Source: Gigantopelta aegis (taxonomy: Eukaryota; Mollusca; Gastropoda; Neomphalida; Peltospiridae). From it: DNA of 64,000 bases. Position 1 is the first letter of the stretch; the number at the start of each line of letters is the position of its first letter. The notes under the pieces were generated by a model. That model saw nothing but the letters and a program-made list of their open reading frames with translations, did no database searches and was not told where the DNA came from. The position numbers and the translations under genes are program-made. The DNA is taken from contig NC_054703.1 in NCBI RefSeq assembly GCF_016097555.1, positions 20,285,258-20,349,257 of the forward strand, written 5' to 3'. This document shows positions 21,919 to 33,302 of this stretch, in pieces.

Positions 21919-23126
21919 CAACGATTTATGAAAAACTATACATGATAATGCATATCATAAACTAGTACCATTCAAAAAAAACCCAAACCCAGTGAACAAG
22001 GCTCCGTTTTATACTTTATTTACAAACACATTTATAATACACCAAAGCAAACGACATGCTCAATCATTAATTAATGATAAACCAACTATAAAGTTCCAGT
22101 TATGTGTCGGTCTGTTACAATGCGATACAACACCGAAAACCCACCTTTGTTTTCTCAACCCGATAATCTTTAATTTACATAATTACTTCTAACAATAGCA
22201 AGAGCAACAAACAAGTGACGCAGTCTTCACATCCCGACAATCTATAATTTACAAGATTACGTTTAATAGTAAGAGCAACAAACCAATGACGTATGGCTAA
22301 CTCGAATTACGAAAATATCTGGACTGGTAGAATTGTCTATCATATCACATTGATTATTCTACAGATCTGCGTTAAAACACACCTCCTGAACAAAACTCAT
22401 ATTTTAAAGAAGAAATGTTCATACTATTATTCCCCCCTCCCCCCCACAAACTATTAAACATGTTTGATAAATAATTGCATACTAGGTAAATCACTTTCCC
22501 ACAACCCAACAATTTCTATTTTTCTAGTGAAGACAGTTGACTAGGATCCGACCTTAAAATGTCCTAGCAAAATGTTGCCTCAAAAACAGGTACCTATATT
22601 TTGTCTTTTAAACTACTTAATACAACCAGAATTTACTGACAGTAATGTTCTAGTTCATATCCTCTCTCAAAACAAATCTTAACAACATCTAATGTTCCAA
22701 CTGATATCCTACGTGAAACCAGATCGGACCAACTCTAAATCTTGAAATTATCAATAGACCATGGCACGTGTCTAAACTTGACTAAAGAACCTTTCAATCA
22801 GCCAATCCAACAGGGCTAATAAGCCTGCTAGCATTTAAACAGCGATGAAAGGCCACAAAGACATAAAATAGTCCCGAGGATGCCAGAGGTCAAACCCGTG
22901 GTGGGCGTGCCTGAACCGTAATGGATATGGGCACGTTAAACGAGTTCCCATCCCATCCCATAGAATAGTGCTCTAGTGTCAAATCGTACCAATGAAGAGC
23001 AATTCAAAGTTGTGAAAGATGAGATTTCAACTAGGCTTACTCCAGACGTGATCACCTGATGGAGGTGCTTTGTATATAGCACCAAATTTATTACTTTATC
23101 CCTGGTGTATCTGCTCTAATTTTATC
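21919..23126. other. Intergenic stretch without recognised genes
   Basis: AT-rich and largely unique to the eye, lying between the converging 3' ends of TARDBP and MIC13. Two similar blocks (CGATAATCTTTAATTTACAT near 22162 and GACAATCTATAATTTACAAG near 22237) hint at a short direct repeat. Confidence 0.4.
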
Positions 23127-23488
23127 TTTAAAGTGACAGACCCTAGTTTTATATACAGTGGCATGTTTTTTTATTAGTAGAGCTGGTTTTGGTAATTCAA
23201 AGCAGACATTACTCAGATTTTACTGTTTAGATTATCCATTTCCGTACATCTGAAGTGTTTGTTTCTTTGTAATATCATAAAATACATTTTTCATATTTTT
23301 AAAAACATAAGTACCTCTGAGAAGTAACGGTTAAGGAGACTAGCTGTAGTCTATTTTTGAAGGATATTTCCTCATTTCAATGCCACAGATTCTCACCCTA
23401 TTGTAACTTTACCCAAATGTGATACACGTTTGTAAACTAACCATTTGTTTGTAGATTGCCCATTTTCATGGATTGAAACTAGGCTCTG
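23127..23488. mobile_element. MITE, family with GGGACAGACCCTAGTTT ends (copy a)
   Basis: Left end TTTAAAGTGACAGACCCTAG; right end TTGAAACTAGGCTCTG is its inverse. The inside shares GTACATCTGAAGTGTTTG and CTCTGAGAAGTAACGG with the copies at 29751, 59592 and 60884. Confidence 0.8.
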
Positions 23489-23952
23489 CTGCTGTGAAAA
23501 CAAAATTGCCTCCTGCCCTTACACCCACCCCATAATCTGGCTGCAAATTTACCATGAATCCGTGTTTCCACGAATCTAAAATCCAAGCATAACATTATGA
23601 TATGGAATCCCAAAATATTTATTATTACATCATTTAACAATTCTAGTGGAATCCAAAAACAAAAAACTCCAAATATAATGCTTGCATGATGAACAGTGAA
23701 ACCTCTCAAAACTGGACCCTCTGTAAACCAGAACTCCTTCAAAACTGGACCCTCTGTAAACCAGAAGTCTCTTTTAATCAGATATTTTCCTTGGTTCCTA
23801 GGGTGTCCGGTTTAGAGGGGTTTCACGGTACATTGTATTCTTGAAAAGCCCCAGGATTGAAAAATCTCTGAGTTGATTTCCATGTAGTGTTCCATTTTCC
23901 GCACTAACATCTGATATTTGAAAACACACACACACACTTGTCGGTGATTGCG

Positions 23953-24044
23953 TTATTTTGAAGTTAAAGAAGCATATCCTTGTTTTATGTATTTACAGGC
24001 TGTTTCTGGGGCGTCATACAAATAGGAGAACGTCTTCTTCACAC
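23953..24044 (-). CDS. MIC13: MIC13 coding exon 4 (C-terminus)
   Basis: Acceptor TTTTGTAG on the minus strand. Encodes the residues after the split Gly81, from VKKTFSYLYDAPETACKY to the stop TAA at 23955-23953. It enters in phase 1. Confidence 0.88.
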
Positions 24045-27000
24045 CTACAAAACATAAATATGAAAGTGATAAACAATATTCTGTAACAAAAGCCAAATGC
24101 ATAGACATCATCAGTCTGTTACTGAAGTCTATATAGGACCAAAAAATATTAAATAACAAAAGTGAGACGATAAACACTCTTCCACTAGATAAGCTACTGT
24201 ATTCTTACTAATTAACACAAAGAGATATTTTGTATGCAGAGGTGGGAAGGAAGGAAATGTTTTATTTAACGACACACTCAACACATTTAATTTACGGTTA
24301 TATGGCGTCGAATGTATGGTTAAGGACCAAATAGATACTGAGAGGAAACCCACTGTCGCCACTTCATGGGCTACTCTTTTCGATTAGCAGCATGGGATAT
24401 TTTATATGCATCATCCCAGAGACAGGACAGTACATGCCACAGCCTTTGTTACACCAGTTATGGAGCACTGGCTGGAACAAGAAATAACCCAATGGGTCCA
24501 CCAACAGGAATCGATCCTAGATTGATCACGCTGTACCACTGAGCTATGTCCCACCAACAGGAATCGATCCTAGATTGATCACGCTGTACCACTGAGCTAT
24601 GTCCCACCGACGGGAATTGATCCTAGATTGATCACGCTGTACCACTGAGCTATGTCCCACTGACGGGAATCGAACCTAGATTGATCACGTTGTACCACTG
24701 AGCTATGTCCCACCGACGGGAATCGATCCTAGATTGATCACGCTGTACCACTGAGCTATGTCCCACCGACGGGAATCGATCCTAGATTGATCACGCTGTA
24801 CCACTGAGCTATGTCCCACCGACGGGAATCGATCCTAGATTGATCACGCTGTACCACTGAGCTATGTCCCACCGACGGGAATCGATCCCAGATTGATCAC
24901 GCTGTACCACTGAGCTATGTCCCACCGACGGGAATCGATCCCAGATTGATCATGCTGTACCACTGAGCTATGTCCCACCAACAGGAATTGATCCTAGATT
25001 GGTCCCACCCCCAAAGAAATGGGATGTAGCCTAGTGGAATACAGCTTGCCTGATGTACAACTGATCTGGGATAAATCCATGCAGGTGGGCCATTGTGCTA
25101 TTTTGAGTTCATGCCAGTGCTCCACAACTGGTGTAACAATGGATGTGGTATGCACTGGCAGATCCAGGGTGGGCGTGGGAGTTGGGGGTCACAGGGGTCC
25201 TGTGACCTTAAGACACATCACACTTGAAGTGAACAATGTGAGTCCTCGAAACTCGGATCATCCTGTGATGTCAATTTAGTACAGATAATAACAAAGTAAA
25301 AATCTAACAAGGATAAAAATACTCGGGGCTCACATTGCAATACATTTTGGTTAAGCCACTTATCAAATATGAAAAGTATTTTCTTGAAAATTATTAAATA
25401 GAGAATAACTAGTTAATGACATCGGATATCTGCTTTATCCTATGAAGGAAAGAATGGGAATTTCTCATTCGGCCTGAACAGGATAAAGCAGATATCCGAC
25501 GTCATTAACTAGTTATTATCATTATCCTGCAAACCATAAAAATTAAGGGAAAAGCTATTATTCTGTTATTTCAGCCATATTGTACGATGACCTAGAGGTC
25601 AAATGAGCGATTATGTAATGTAGCTATGCATGTGATGTTACATGAGTGGCATCAAGTCATATCCTGCTACTGTATGGATATGACTTTGCTTTATCTGTCA
25701 TCATATTCTGTTAATAGAAACAGTGGTTGCAGAATAAAATATGGTAAATTTAATTAATATTTTATTAGCCAAATACATCTACAAAATGTTGTAGCCACTT
25801 TGTATAAAAATTAGCAATGGACTAATTTGGCAATGTACTGGGTGAGCCCTCAATGCCTTTTCATATCAATTTTAAAACAGCTTTTTGTGATTTTTGTTTA
25901 GGGTTGTGACCATACAACTCTTCGCACTTCAAGTAAACAACTTTACAACTCACTGCATTTCAAGTAAACAAATTTACGACTAATTGCATTTCAAGTGAAC
26001 AATCTTTCAACTCATTACATTTCAAGTGAACGAGCTTGTGACTTATTGCATGTCAAGTGAATAACCCTAAAACCTGACACACTTCACTCGAACGATCTTA
26101 TGATTTATCACACCTCAAATAAACAACCTAACAACTCAATACACTTCAAGCGAATTATCTCTGCAGTATTAAAGTTAAATTTCAAAGATTAGGAGAATAA
26201 ATTTGTTTCTTTTTAGGACTTCATAGTAATTTGATTAACCATTTGTTCTTTACTACTATTCATCAAAATGAATATTTACCATTGTTCCATCTGTCTATGA
26301 CTACGTTCTTCACACCTGTTCCTTCTGATTTCCACGTAGCTTCTGGAACAGTGCTCTAAAAATAAAACAGAATCAAATACTAAAAACCCCAGAAAAATAA
26401 ATGCCCTCTCCCCCCTACCTCATGCGGTAAAAATCATTTTATAAAAAGTTAGTTTTGCTTAATAACATCAACAGAGCACACAAACCACATTCCCTAAGTT
26501 GCACGTGTCATGTTTTGCTTTTTTTCCCCACAAATATCAATGATGAACAAAGTTCGCCAAATTAATGATTCCATGTTTGGCACAATTAACTTAGAATATC
26601 AAAATTGCAATGTGTTACCACTTAATGTAAACAGTGGTTTTATTGAGAATTCTTGGCAAAAAATATAAAATACACAAACTGAGTATCAGTCACAGAAAAT
26701 AGTAATTTGCAACCAGTTCTTGCCAAACCATCTAACCCTATGAAACTAACCCTATGTTGGCACGAAATATAATAGATAAATAAATCAAGCCACAGTAAAG
26801 GGTATAGTCCAGCAGTCGAGAATGGTCATTCAAGTTACCACATCTCATGAAGGTACGACGAGAACAGTAATATGAAAAGTAAAGTTTGTTTTATTTAATG
26901 ACGCCACTAGAGCACATTGATTTGTTATCTTATCATCGGCTATTGGACGTCAAACATATGGTCATTCTGACAGTTGTTTTTTTTCAAGAGGAAACCCGCT

Positions 27001-29675
27001 GTCACCACATAGGCTACTCTTTTACGATAGGCAGCAAGGAATCTTTTATTTGCGCTTCTCACAGGCAGGATAGCACAAACCATGGCCTTTGTTGAACTAG
27101 TTATGGATCACTGGTCTGTGCAAGTGGTTTACACCTACCCACTGAGCCTTGCGGAGCACTCACTCAGGGTTTAGAGTTGGTATCTGGATTAAAAATCCCA
27201 TGCCTTGACTGGGATCTGAACCCAGTACCTACCAGCCTGTAGTCCGATGGCTTAACCACTGCACCACCGAGGCCGGTAACACAGTAATATGAATGAATAA
27301 CCATGTATCAGCGTATTTGTGAAGGGATTATAATATAATGGCGATTGTAAACTTCATAAACACGTACTTTATGGTAAACTATATACTGTAGATCTTGAAA
27401 TTAACACGTCCCTAAATTAATACAAGTGACGGTGGGTAGATTAAAATGTGACATGAAATTAATGCGAGTGCATGGCCTCCCTTTGAAATATCAACTTTCC
27501 TAACATCACTACTGTTTGGTTAACTCCAAGTTACAGGTGTCTTCAATGAGATCAACTCGCTAACATGTCAATGTACACATCAGTTAAATTAACCTGTTTA
27601 GTCCCTAGAGTTTTTGGTGAGATCAAGTCAAAACATATTTTTGTGGCAATCATTTACGTAACATGTATAGTTACCTAAATTTGGCTAAACATTAGCATAC
27701 ATGTAGGCTACCATTACAACTATACGCCAACACAGTTGCAGGGAACTTGAACAGCAAAGACAAAGATCAACCACAATATTAGCGTGTTAAAACCCATTCA
27801 CATGCGATGAATTGTGTCGGCTTTTGACAGGGTGGCCAAAGACGCTTCAATTGTCACACATGGCTAGCATCTTGCTGGACTATTGGACAATTAGTCTGTC
27901 CTGTCTACGATGAACAGTTGTTTTATAAATGTATTAGAATTTTAATCTTTGTTTGTTTTAATGTGACATGTAACTTGCTGAACTATTTCGCCTATAATGA
28001 ATTGTTTTCCAGTTCCGTTTTATAGATATATCAGAATTATCAAAAAATTTGGGTTGTTTTAATAACATGGGACATGTATACAAAACATAGAAATAAATGC
28101 GTAATATTATTAATGCAAATGACATGAACTCGCATTTTTCGCATTAATTTCAAGATCTACAGTATATGGGTTACCATGCATAATGCTCATTTCGATGCCT
28201 AATCCAATGTTCGGCCAACTGACTTAATAGGGGCATTCCCACTAGTTACTAGGAGCATTTTATAGCAACACTACAGGGTACTAAATATTTACTGTGAAGA
28301 GTACCTTTTTCAAATATTCACTAGATACTGGCGAAATCACACGCTTGAAGTGTTCGAGAGATTCACTTGCTTGATTGCTGTTGCCCCACACACCGTAGTC
28401 GATGGTGATGTACATGGCCCCAGCTCCAATTGCCACCTTACTAGCTGTCCTGAAGACAAGAAAAACACCCTGAATCACACATTTCATCACAAACCAAATC
28501 ATGTGGACTACGGAATGAATGGATCTACACCGGTACATGTATGTCAATAAAAATTAAAATATGGTATATTCCTGTTTTAATTATGTTGTATACTAACTTA
28601 CTAGTACAACCATAAACAGGATTTCTGCCCGAGGGTACAGAGGGTAAATTTGCATAGCCTAAATTTTTTGAAATTAATGGATATATTTTTATAATTTTTA
28701 GATAAAATTGCTTTTGTTTGGCCGTACCTAAATAGGGCTTGAACTTAATGATGGCACCAATGGCAATCGGCGTCATTGTGATATAAACTGTCGTAGACCA
28801 CGGGCGTAATAGATGACACATTTGTGCCACGGGATATATATTACTGCCATATGTAAAGCTCCTCAATAATGGCAAAATGTATACACATATATGAGAATGT
28901 CATTGTTTAAAGGACATAATGTTTAGCAGGTTATAAATAATGCAAGGCAGTGAAGACTCCTGGGGTGGGTGGGGGCATGTTTCCTTGGAACATTTAAAAT
29001 ATAATGTCCTGAAAGATGATTTCCTGACAACTGAGTAAACAAATTAATCCTTTTCTAATTATTAGTTTAGATAATTTTAAGGGGTTTTGCTCACCCAGAG
29101 CTAGCCCTAGTTTTACATCCACATTGTTGATTTTTTACGTTAATTGATTGCAGTCCATTTTGTTTTATGTATCATAGCTGAAAAATATTTCCGTAAATAT
29201 CGTATATCGTATTCGTGTTTTTGTTGTTAGGTGAAGGCAGTTTGGGATGTCGATGGTACATGTATGACATTGATAAACTGTCAACAAAGTAAAAAAACAC
29301 TTATTGGATACGATTTTGGCAGATTTATTTTCTTAGTGAGGTTTTCTGATTGGGAAAAAGTTTTTTGATTGTAAATATGCCAAAACCCCAGTTTTCGGCA
29401 TATTTTGGGTGACCGGTGTACGTGACCAATAAACGCCAAAACCACGCAAGATGCAGACGACGAATTCGATCATGATCCAATGTCAACCTTCAAAAGGTGT
29501 TTTTAATAAATAATTAATCGAACATAGCTGTGATTAATGCTAAATTAGATAGTAAAACTTATCTATCACTTTCGCAGGGTATAAAATGTATTAAAAAGGT
29601 TTTTAAAAACTAGATGACAACACACGAAAATAACCAATAAATGTTTCCAACTCACTTTAGTAAGGTCAACGCCAT
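23953..29675 (-). CDS. MIC13: MICOS complex subunit MIC13 (QIL1), four coding exons
   Basis: Small mitochondrial inner-membrane protein that links the MIC10 and MIC60 parts of the MICOS complex at cristae junctions. Minus-strand exons 29675-29656, 28449-28305, 26355-26280 and 24044-23953 join in phase (2, 0, 1) to 110 residues; human MIC13 has 118. It starts MALTLLK. One hydrophobic, Gly-rich segment, KVAIGAGAMYITIDYGVW (11-28), matches the human GSVAGGAVYLVYD stretch. The motif IDRWNNGV (75-82) corresponds to human IRDSWNAGI, and the end (YIKQGYASLTSK) to YSKEGWEYVKARTK. All introns have GT-AG ends. The 20-nt first coding exon was placed by its perfect GTGAGT donor, its phase and the resulting homology. 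The gene is convergent with TARDBP and divergent from METTL25B. The family assignment is by recognition, not by a search. Confidence 0.88.
24246..24496 (-). repeat. SINE, head type 1, tail type B
   Basis: Opens with GGAAGGAAATGTTTTATTTA and runs through the normal body. Its head (TAGCTCAGTGGTACAGCGTG on the minus strand) is the first unit of the 53-bp array that follows. Confidence 0.85.
24497..25010 (-). repeat. 53-bp tandem array of a SINE tRNA-like head
   Basis: Nine full units and a partial tenth. Read on the minus strand, each unit has an A-box-like TAGCTCAGTGGTA and a B-box-like GGATCGATTCC, the two halves of a Pol III type 2 promoter. The units differ by only a few bases. The array is continuous with the SINE at 24246-24496, whose head it amplifies. 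Confidence 0.93.
25018..25156 (+). repeat. Decayed SINE 5' part, opposite orientation
   Basis: Starts GGGATGTAGCCTAGTGGAAT (A box) and GATCTGGGATAAATCCATGC (B box), then runs into a diverged body. It faces the array at 24497-25010 head to head. Confidence 0.65.
25322..25852. mobile_element. MITE with GGGCTCAC ends, carrying an insertion
   Basis: Left end GGGGCTCACATTGCAATACA, right end ACTGGGTGAGCCCT. The inner part is interrupted between about 25397 and 25740 by other sequence that includes the palindrome at 25404-25517. Confidence 0.65.
25404..25517. mobile_element. Palindromic foldback inside a MITE
   Basis: AATAACTAGTTAATGAC and CGGATATCTGCTTTATCC on the left are repeated inverted on the right (GGATAAAGCAGATATCCG, GTCATTAACTAGTTATT). 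The arms are about 40 bp with a short centre. Confidence 0.8.
25905..26168. repeat. Degenerate tandem repeat, about 37-bp unit
   Basis: Seven or eight diverged units share TTCAAGTGAAC followed by AACTCATTGCA-like sequence. It lies in the last intron of MIC13, close to exon 3. Confidence 0.8.
26280..26355 (-). CDS. MIC13: MIC13 coding exon 3
   Basis: Minus-strand acceptor TTTTATTTTTAG, donor AATG|GTAAAT. Encodes residues 56-80 and the first base of Gly81, with the conserved Trp-Asn pair of the IDRWNNG motif. It enters in phase 0 and leaves in phase 1. Confidence 0.85.
26884..27279 (-). repeat. SINE, head type 2, tail type A
   Basis: Plus-strand order: tail complement (ATGACGCCACTAGAGCACAT), body, B-box region CTGGGATCTGAACCCAG, A-box region ending ACCGAGGCCGGT. 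It is close to the 21160 copy in head and body but has the other tail. Confidence 0.88.
27371..28177. mobile_element. TIR element in MIC13 intron 2
   Basis: The left end ATGGTAAACTATATACTGTA, continuing GATCTTGAAATTAA, recurs inverted at the right end with three differences over about 34 bases. The right end stops 128 bases short of MIC13 exon 2. No transposase frame is visible. Confidence 0.75.
28305..28449 (-). CDS. MIC13: MIC13 coding exon 2 (membrane segment)
   Basis: Minus-strand acceptor TTCTTGTCTTCAG, donor AAAAAG|GTACTC. Encodes residues 8-55, with the Gly-rich hydrophobic segment. It enters in phase 2 and leaves in phase 0. Confidence 0.9.
29656..29675 (-). CDS. MIC13: MIC13 coding exon 1 (20 nt)
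   Basis: On the minus strand ATG and five further codons are followed by two bases and the donor AA|GTGAGT. The phase matches exon 2 and gives MALTLLK|TASKV. An alternative start at 28790 (MTPIAIGAIIK) has a donor in the wrong phase. Confidence 0.75.
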
Positions 29676-29750
29676 GCTTGGTTGGTTGGTTGCAGGTTCC
29701 TACAGAGCATCGCAGAAACCGAGTTGATCAAGTGGATAAAAAATTTGTTT

Positions 29751-30104
29751 CACCCTAGTTTTTAAACATTAACGCATATGTTTTACTATTATTATAGCCA
29801 TTTTTAATAACTTAGATTTTATGGTTTAGGTTATCAAATTCAGTACATTGGAAGTATTTTTTGGTCATCCTGGTGTTTTTAATATCACAAAATGCATTTC
29901 TCATATTTATAAAAAAACAACAACGTGCGTCTGAGAAGTAACAGCTATGGAGTCGAGTTTTAATCTATTATTAGAGGGCATTTCACCATTTCAAAGTCAG
30001 AGACTCATGTTTCACTCAATTGTAACTTTATCCAAATGTGTTACAGGTTTGTATATCAATTAGTTTTAATTTTCACGGATTGAAACTAGGGTCTGTCCCT
30101 TTAA
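29751..30104. mobile_element. MITE, GGGACAGACCCTAG family (copy b), 75 bp upstream of the MIC13 start
   Basis: Left end CACCCTAGTTTTTAAACATT; right end TTGAAACTAGGGTCTGTCCC followed by TTTAA. The left terminus is slightly eroded. Confidence 0.85.
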
Positions 30105-30618
30105 ACTCCAAGACTTCGTGTCAACGATTATTAATAAATCAACTTTAACTTTACTTATATTTCCGAAATGCCTAAATTAAACTGGAGCACCTGGAATTGT
30201 ACAGTAAAACTCTAAAAAGAAGCAACATCACAATCTGATTAAAACGAAGCTCTGTTACCTTACTATCAGGACGAAAATTTACATTCTGTTGCCTTAATCT
30301 ATATCAATAATAAATATTATTATATAAATAATATAATAACAAAAGCTTCCTAAAAAGAAACACCTCATCCCCACACCTACCTCCAAAATTTAAAACTCCA
30401 ACCTTACACCCACACAAACTAAACAACAACAACAACAACAACAGCAACAACAAACAAACAAACAATTAAAATTATAAATTAAAATAAAATTAACATTTGA
30501 TTTGTCATGTTTTATCTGGTGTGAGAAATAAAAACAGGCAATTTTGCTAGACCCCGTTAAAAATATAAAAAGGAGGAAAATACTAGTCTCAACAAAACAT
30601 GATGTCTGCGCCCAGAGC
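30105..30618. other. Intergenic, low-complexity patches
   Basis: AT-rich, with an AAC run near 30425-30460 and no coding signal. Confidence 0.4.
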
Positions 30619-31071
30619 TGGCCTCAGATTACAGTTATCTTCCCATTTGGTTGTCGAAAATCCGGAAGTTTCACCGCGCAAGTAGTCTGCTGTTTGACTG
30701 TGATTATTTCATGGCAGACAGCTATGAAGTGGCAACTGTTTGACTGAAGTGACAGGGGATAGCATGTAGTTTGTAAACATGTGTAACTTGTTGACATTGA
30801 AGACTTGTTTGTGGTAATTCCGGCCCATGCAAAAGTAGTGCTTTTTGTGTAAAATGGGTGTACTCCGGCCTGGTTTAGAGGGTGTGTCTGTTTAAACCAA
30901 TATGCTGGGAGAAAGAGCTGGACAACAGGGGTTGTCCTTTTCAGGGTATGTGTCCCCCATGCAGGCAAAGGTACATACAAAACTTCACGGGCCTGCTGAT
31001 ATTAATAAAAATATTATAGCCACTAAGGCTATATAGAAACATATAGCGAAATTAATTGTGGTCTGAGGCCA
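30619..31071. mobile_element. MITE with TGGCCTCAGA ends, copy 2
   Basis: Starts TGGCCTCAGATTACAG and ends GTGGTCTGAGGCCA. Matches 18634-19081 over its length apart from the inverted segment at 30688-30723. Confidence 0.88.
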
Positions 31072-31429
31072 GCTGAAAAAGCACACAACAAACAGTTACA
31101 AGATTCGAACCAACAACTGAGCTCCTAGTTATCCGTAGACCAGTGTCCAATCTAGGCAAACCCTTGTTGATGACATTCCAAGCCCAGTCTTATTTAATTT
31201 CAATGTAAATGCTTGAGCTTTTCCTAATTATGGCTAATGTTTAACAGTGTTTAAAAGGTTAAAGTTAAATTAAATTTTAATTTAACTTTATTAAACTTTA
31301 ACAAGAGTTAAATTAAGTTTAAAGTTAACTTTAACTAAACAACACTAAAAACACATTTCTATACAATACAAACACAGTTATGTACACACAGAGAGATATA
31401 GTTCATCAAGATTAACCTCTAGTGCAAAG

Positions 31430-31752
31430 AAAGAAATGTTTTATTTAATGATGCACTCATCACATTTTATTTACGGTTATATGGCGTCAAACATATGGTT
31501 AAGGACCACACAGATAATGAGAGAAGAAACCCGCTGTTGCCACTTCATGGGCTACTCTTTTTCGATTAGCAGCAAGGGATCTTTTGTATGCACCATCCCA
31601 CAGACAGGATAGTACATACCACAGCCTTTGATATACCAGTCGTGGTGCACTGGCTGGATCGAGAAATAGCCCAATGGGCCCACCGATAGGGATCGATCCC
31701 AAACCAACCGCACAGCGAGCGAGCGCTGTACCACTGGGCAACGCCCCCCCCC
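31430..31752 (-). repeat. Near-full SINE, head type 1, tail type B
   Basis: Complete order of tail, body, B box (GGGATCGATCCC) and A box (complement of CCCAGTGGTACAGCGCTCGC), with a C run at the head end. Confidence 0.9.
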
Positions 31753-31759
31753 CCCCCCC

Positions 31760-33150
31760 ACCTTGAGTTCAAGTGCAAGGTTAATCATGAAGAACTATAC
31801 CAGGGTGATATTACTGTAATATTAACTACCTAAAACCTGAAAGTGAGTGCAAAAGAGACAAATTAATACGCTGTATAAATACGTGTCCGTGTATGGGAGA
31901 TACATGTGCATGTGTGTGTGTGTTTGTTTGCCCACAGACATTCGGTTCCTGGTGTCATTGGATGATTAGTTAGTACCACCCAGTGGAAAGAGTTATGCGT
32001 GTACATTGTATATTAATTACGTCACATTGTTCGGAGGCTTCCACCCCCCCAAAAAAACCCCAGACGGTGGAAAATTACAGGCTTTTTCTTGCACACAAAA
32101 ATAGTTGGTTTTTGGGGGTTTTTTTTCTATTATTTCCAAAAGTCTTATTTTCTTGTTACGTGAAGGAAAGACTTTCGAACATTGCAGAATGCATGCTAAT
32201 ACTATCACTAACCCTAAACCTAAGCCTGAATGTGGGAACGTTTGGAAGTCTTTTGCAGACAAGAAATAGTACGTGTTCAGATTTCATATCAGCGATGAAT
32301 TAGGAAATTTGTGTAATTTGTCAGACTTATTTTGATTGGTTACATTGTATTGTTGTCAACTTTAATATAAAACATCTTTGTTTTTTCATTACAGCATTAG
32401 TTCAAAGTAATCTAGTGTTGCTTCAAATAATCACTTGTTATTAATGTCAGTTTTTAAGCAACCTAGATAGCCAAATAGAGTATGTTTCGAATGTTAACCC
32501 ATTTTAGTTGCACTAGCTTTTTGTTAATTTAAAAACATCCTTTAAGAACCAATGTTAGGACACGAGACGGTCCAGAATGTAATATTTTCATCGTGCATCC
32601 GAGGTGTAGATATCGTATTTTTTAAATATTAAATACTTGCCATAAAGGAAGGTAGTCGACGTGATAATTTTTTTTATCAGATTTCTTGTGTAAAATTGAT
32701 TTTTTAAAGAAACAGACAACATTGCCATGATTTAGGCTGTGTACAATTTCATTAGTATTTATTTTAAATTATTGTAAACTAAAATATGTTTTACGCATCA
32801 TATCGAACCATTCCATAAATTTGCGTTTGTTTGTCATATTATTTTGTTTGTTCATATACTAATAGACCACAATATGTGTCAAAACACATTTTTATCATCC
32901 ATTAAAGGCTTTTGTAGGAGATATTGCTGGCACTATAATTTCACTTTTAGATATCACTTTTTATAATCTTGATTGGTCAATTTTTAATCACAAGACAATG
33001 TTTTGTTACGTCACTGTGTTTGTTTCAGCGCTAAACCTACCATTAGTGACGTCACGCTGTTCTGCTAGTTAACGAGTCTACCACTGACATTCAACCCACA
33101 TTCTGACATTGTTTACAACTGTCACAAATGAAAAGAATGATAATGGATGA
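31760..33150. other. Intergenic stretch upstream of METTL25B
   Basis: AT-rich, with no convincing gene. Short frames near 32000-32300 run through C-rich and T-rich low-complexity sequence and look accidental. Confidence 0.4.
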
Positions 33151-33152
33151 TA

Positions 33153-33302
33153 AAAATAATACCCCCCTCGTGTTTTGTGATATAATTTATCAGCACTCGT
33201 TGATAAAAGTATAAAATCCTCGGCAAGTCTTGGATTTCATACTTTTAACAACTCGTGCTGATAAATTATGACATCACCAGACACTCCAGGAGTATCCTCT
33301 AT
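33153..33302. mobile_element. Foldback element
   Basis: CCCTCGTGTTTTGTGAT and ATAATTTATCAGCACTCGTT on the left recur inverted on the right (AACTCGTGCTGATAAATTAT, ATCACCAGACACTCC). The arms are about 70 bp. The outer CCCTCGTGT is shared with the foldback at 49183. Confidence 0.7.

Noticed and set aside
24497-25010. Cluster of tRNA genes
   Set aside because: The units have A-box-like and B-box-like sequence but do not fold as complete tRNAs, and they are continuous with a SINE.
28741-28795. Minus-strand ATG followed by MTPIAIGAIIKFKPYL and a donor, as first exon of MIC13
   Set aside because: The donor leaves phase 1, while exon 2 needs phase 2. The 20-nt exon at 29656-29675 fits both phase and homology.
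18723-30980. Similar minus-strand frames in two places (GTHTLKRTTPVVQLFLPAYW)
   Set aside because: Both lie inside the two copies of one MITE. The likeness comes from the repeat, and the frames start and end at unrelated points.
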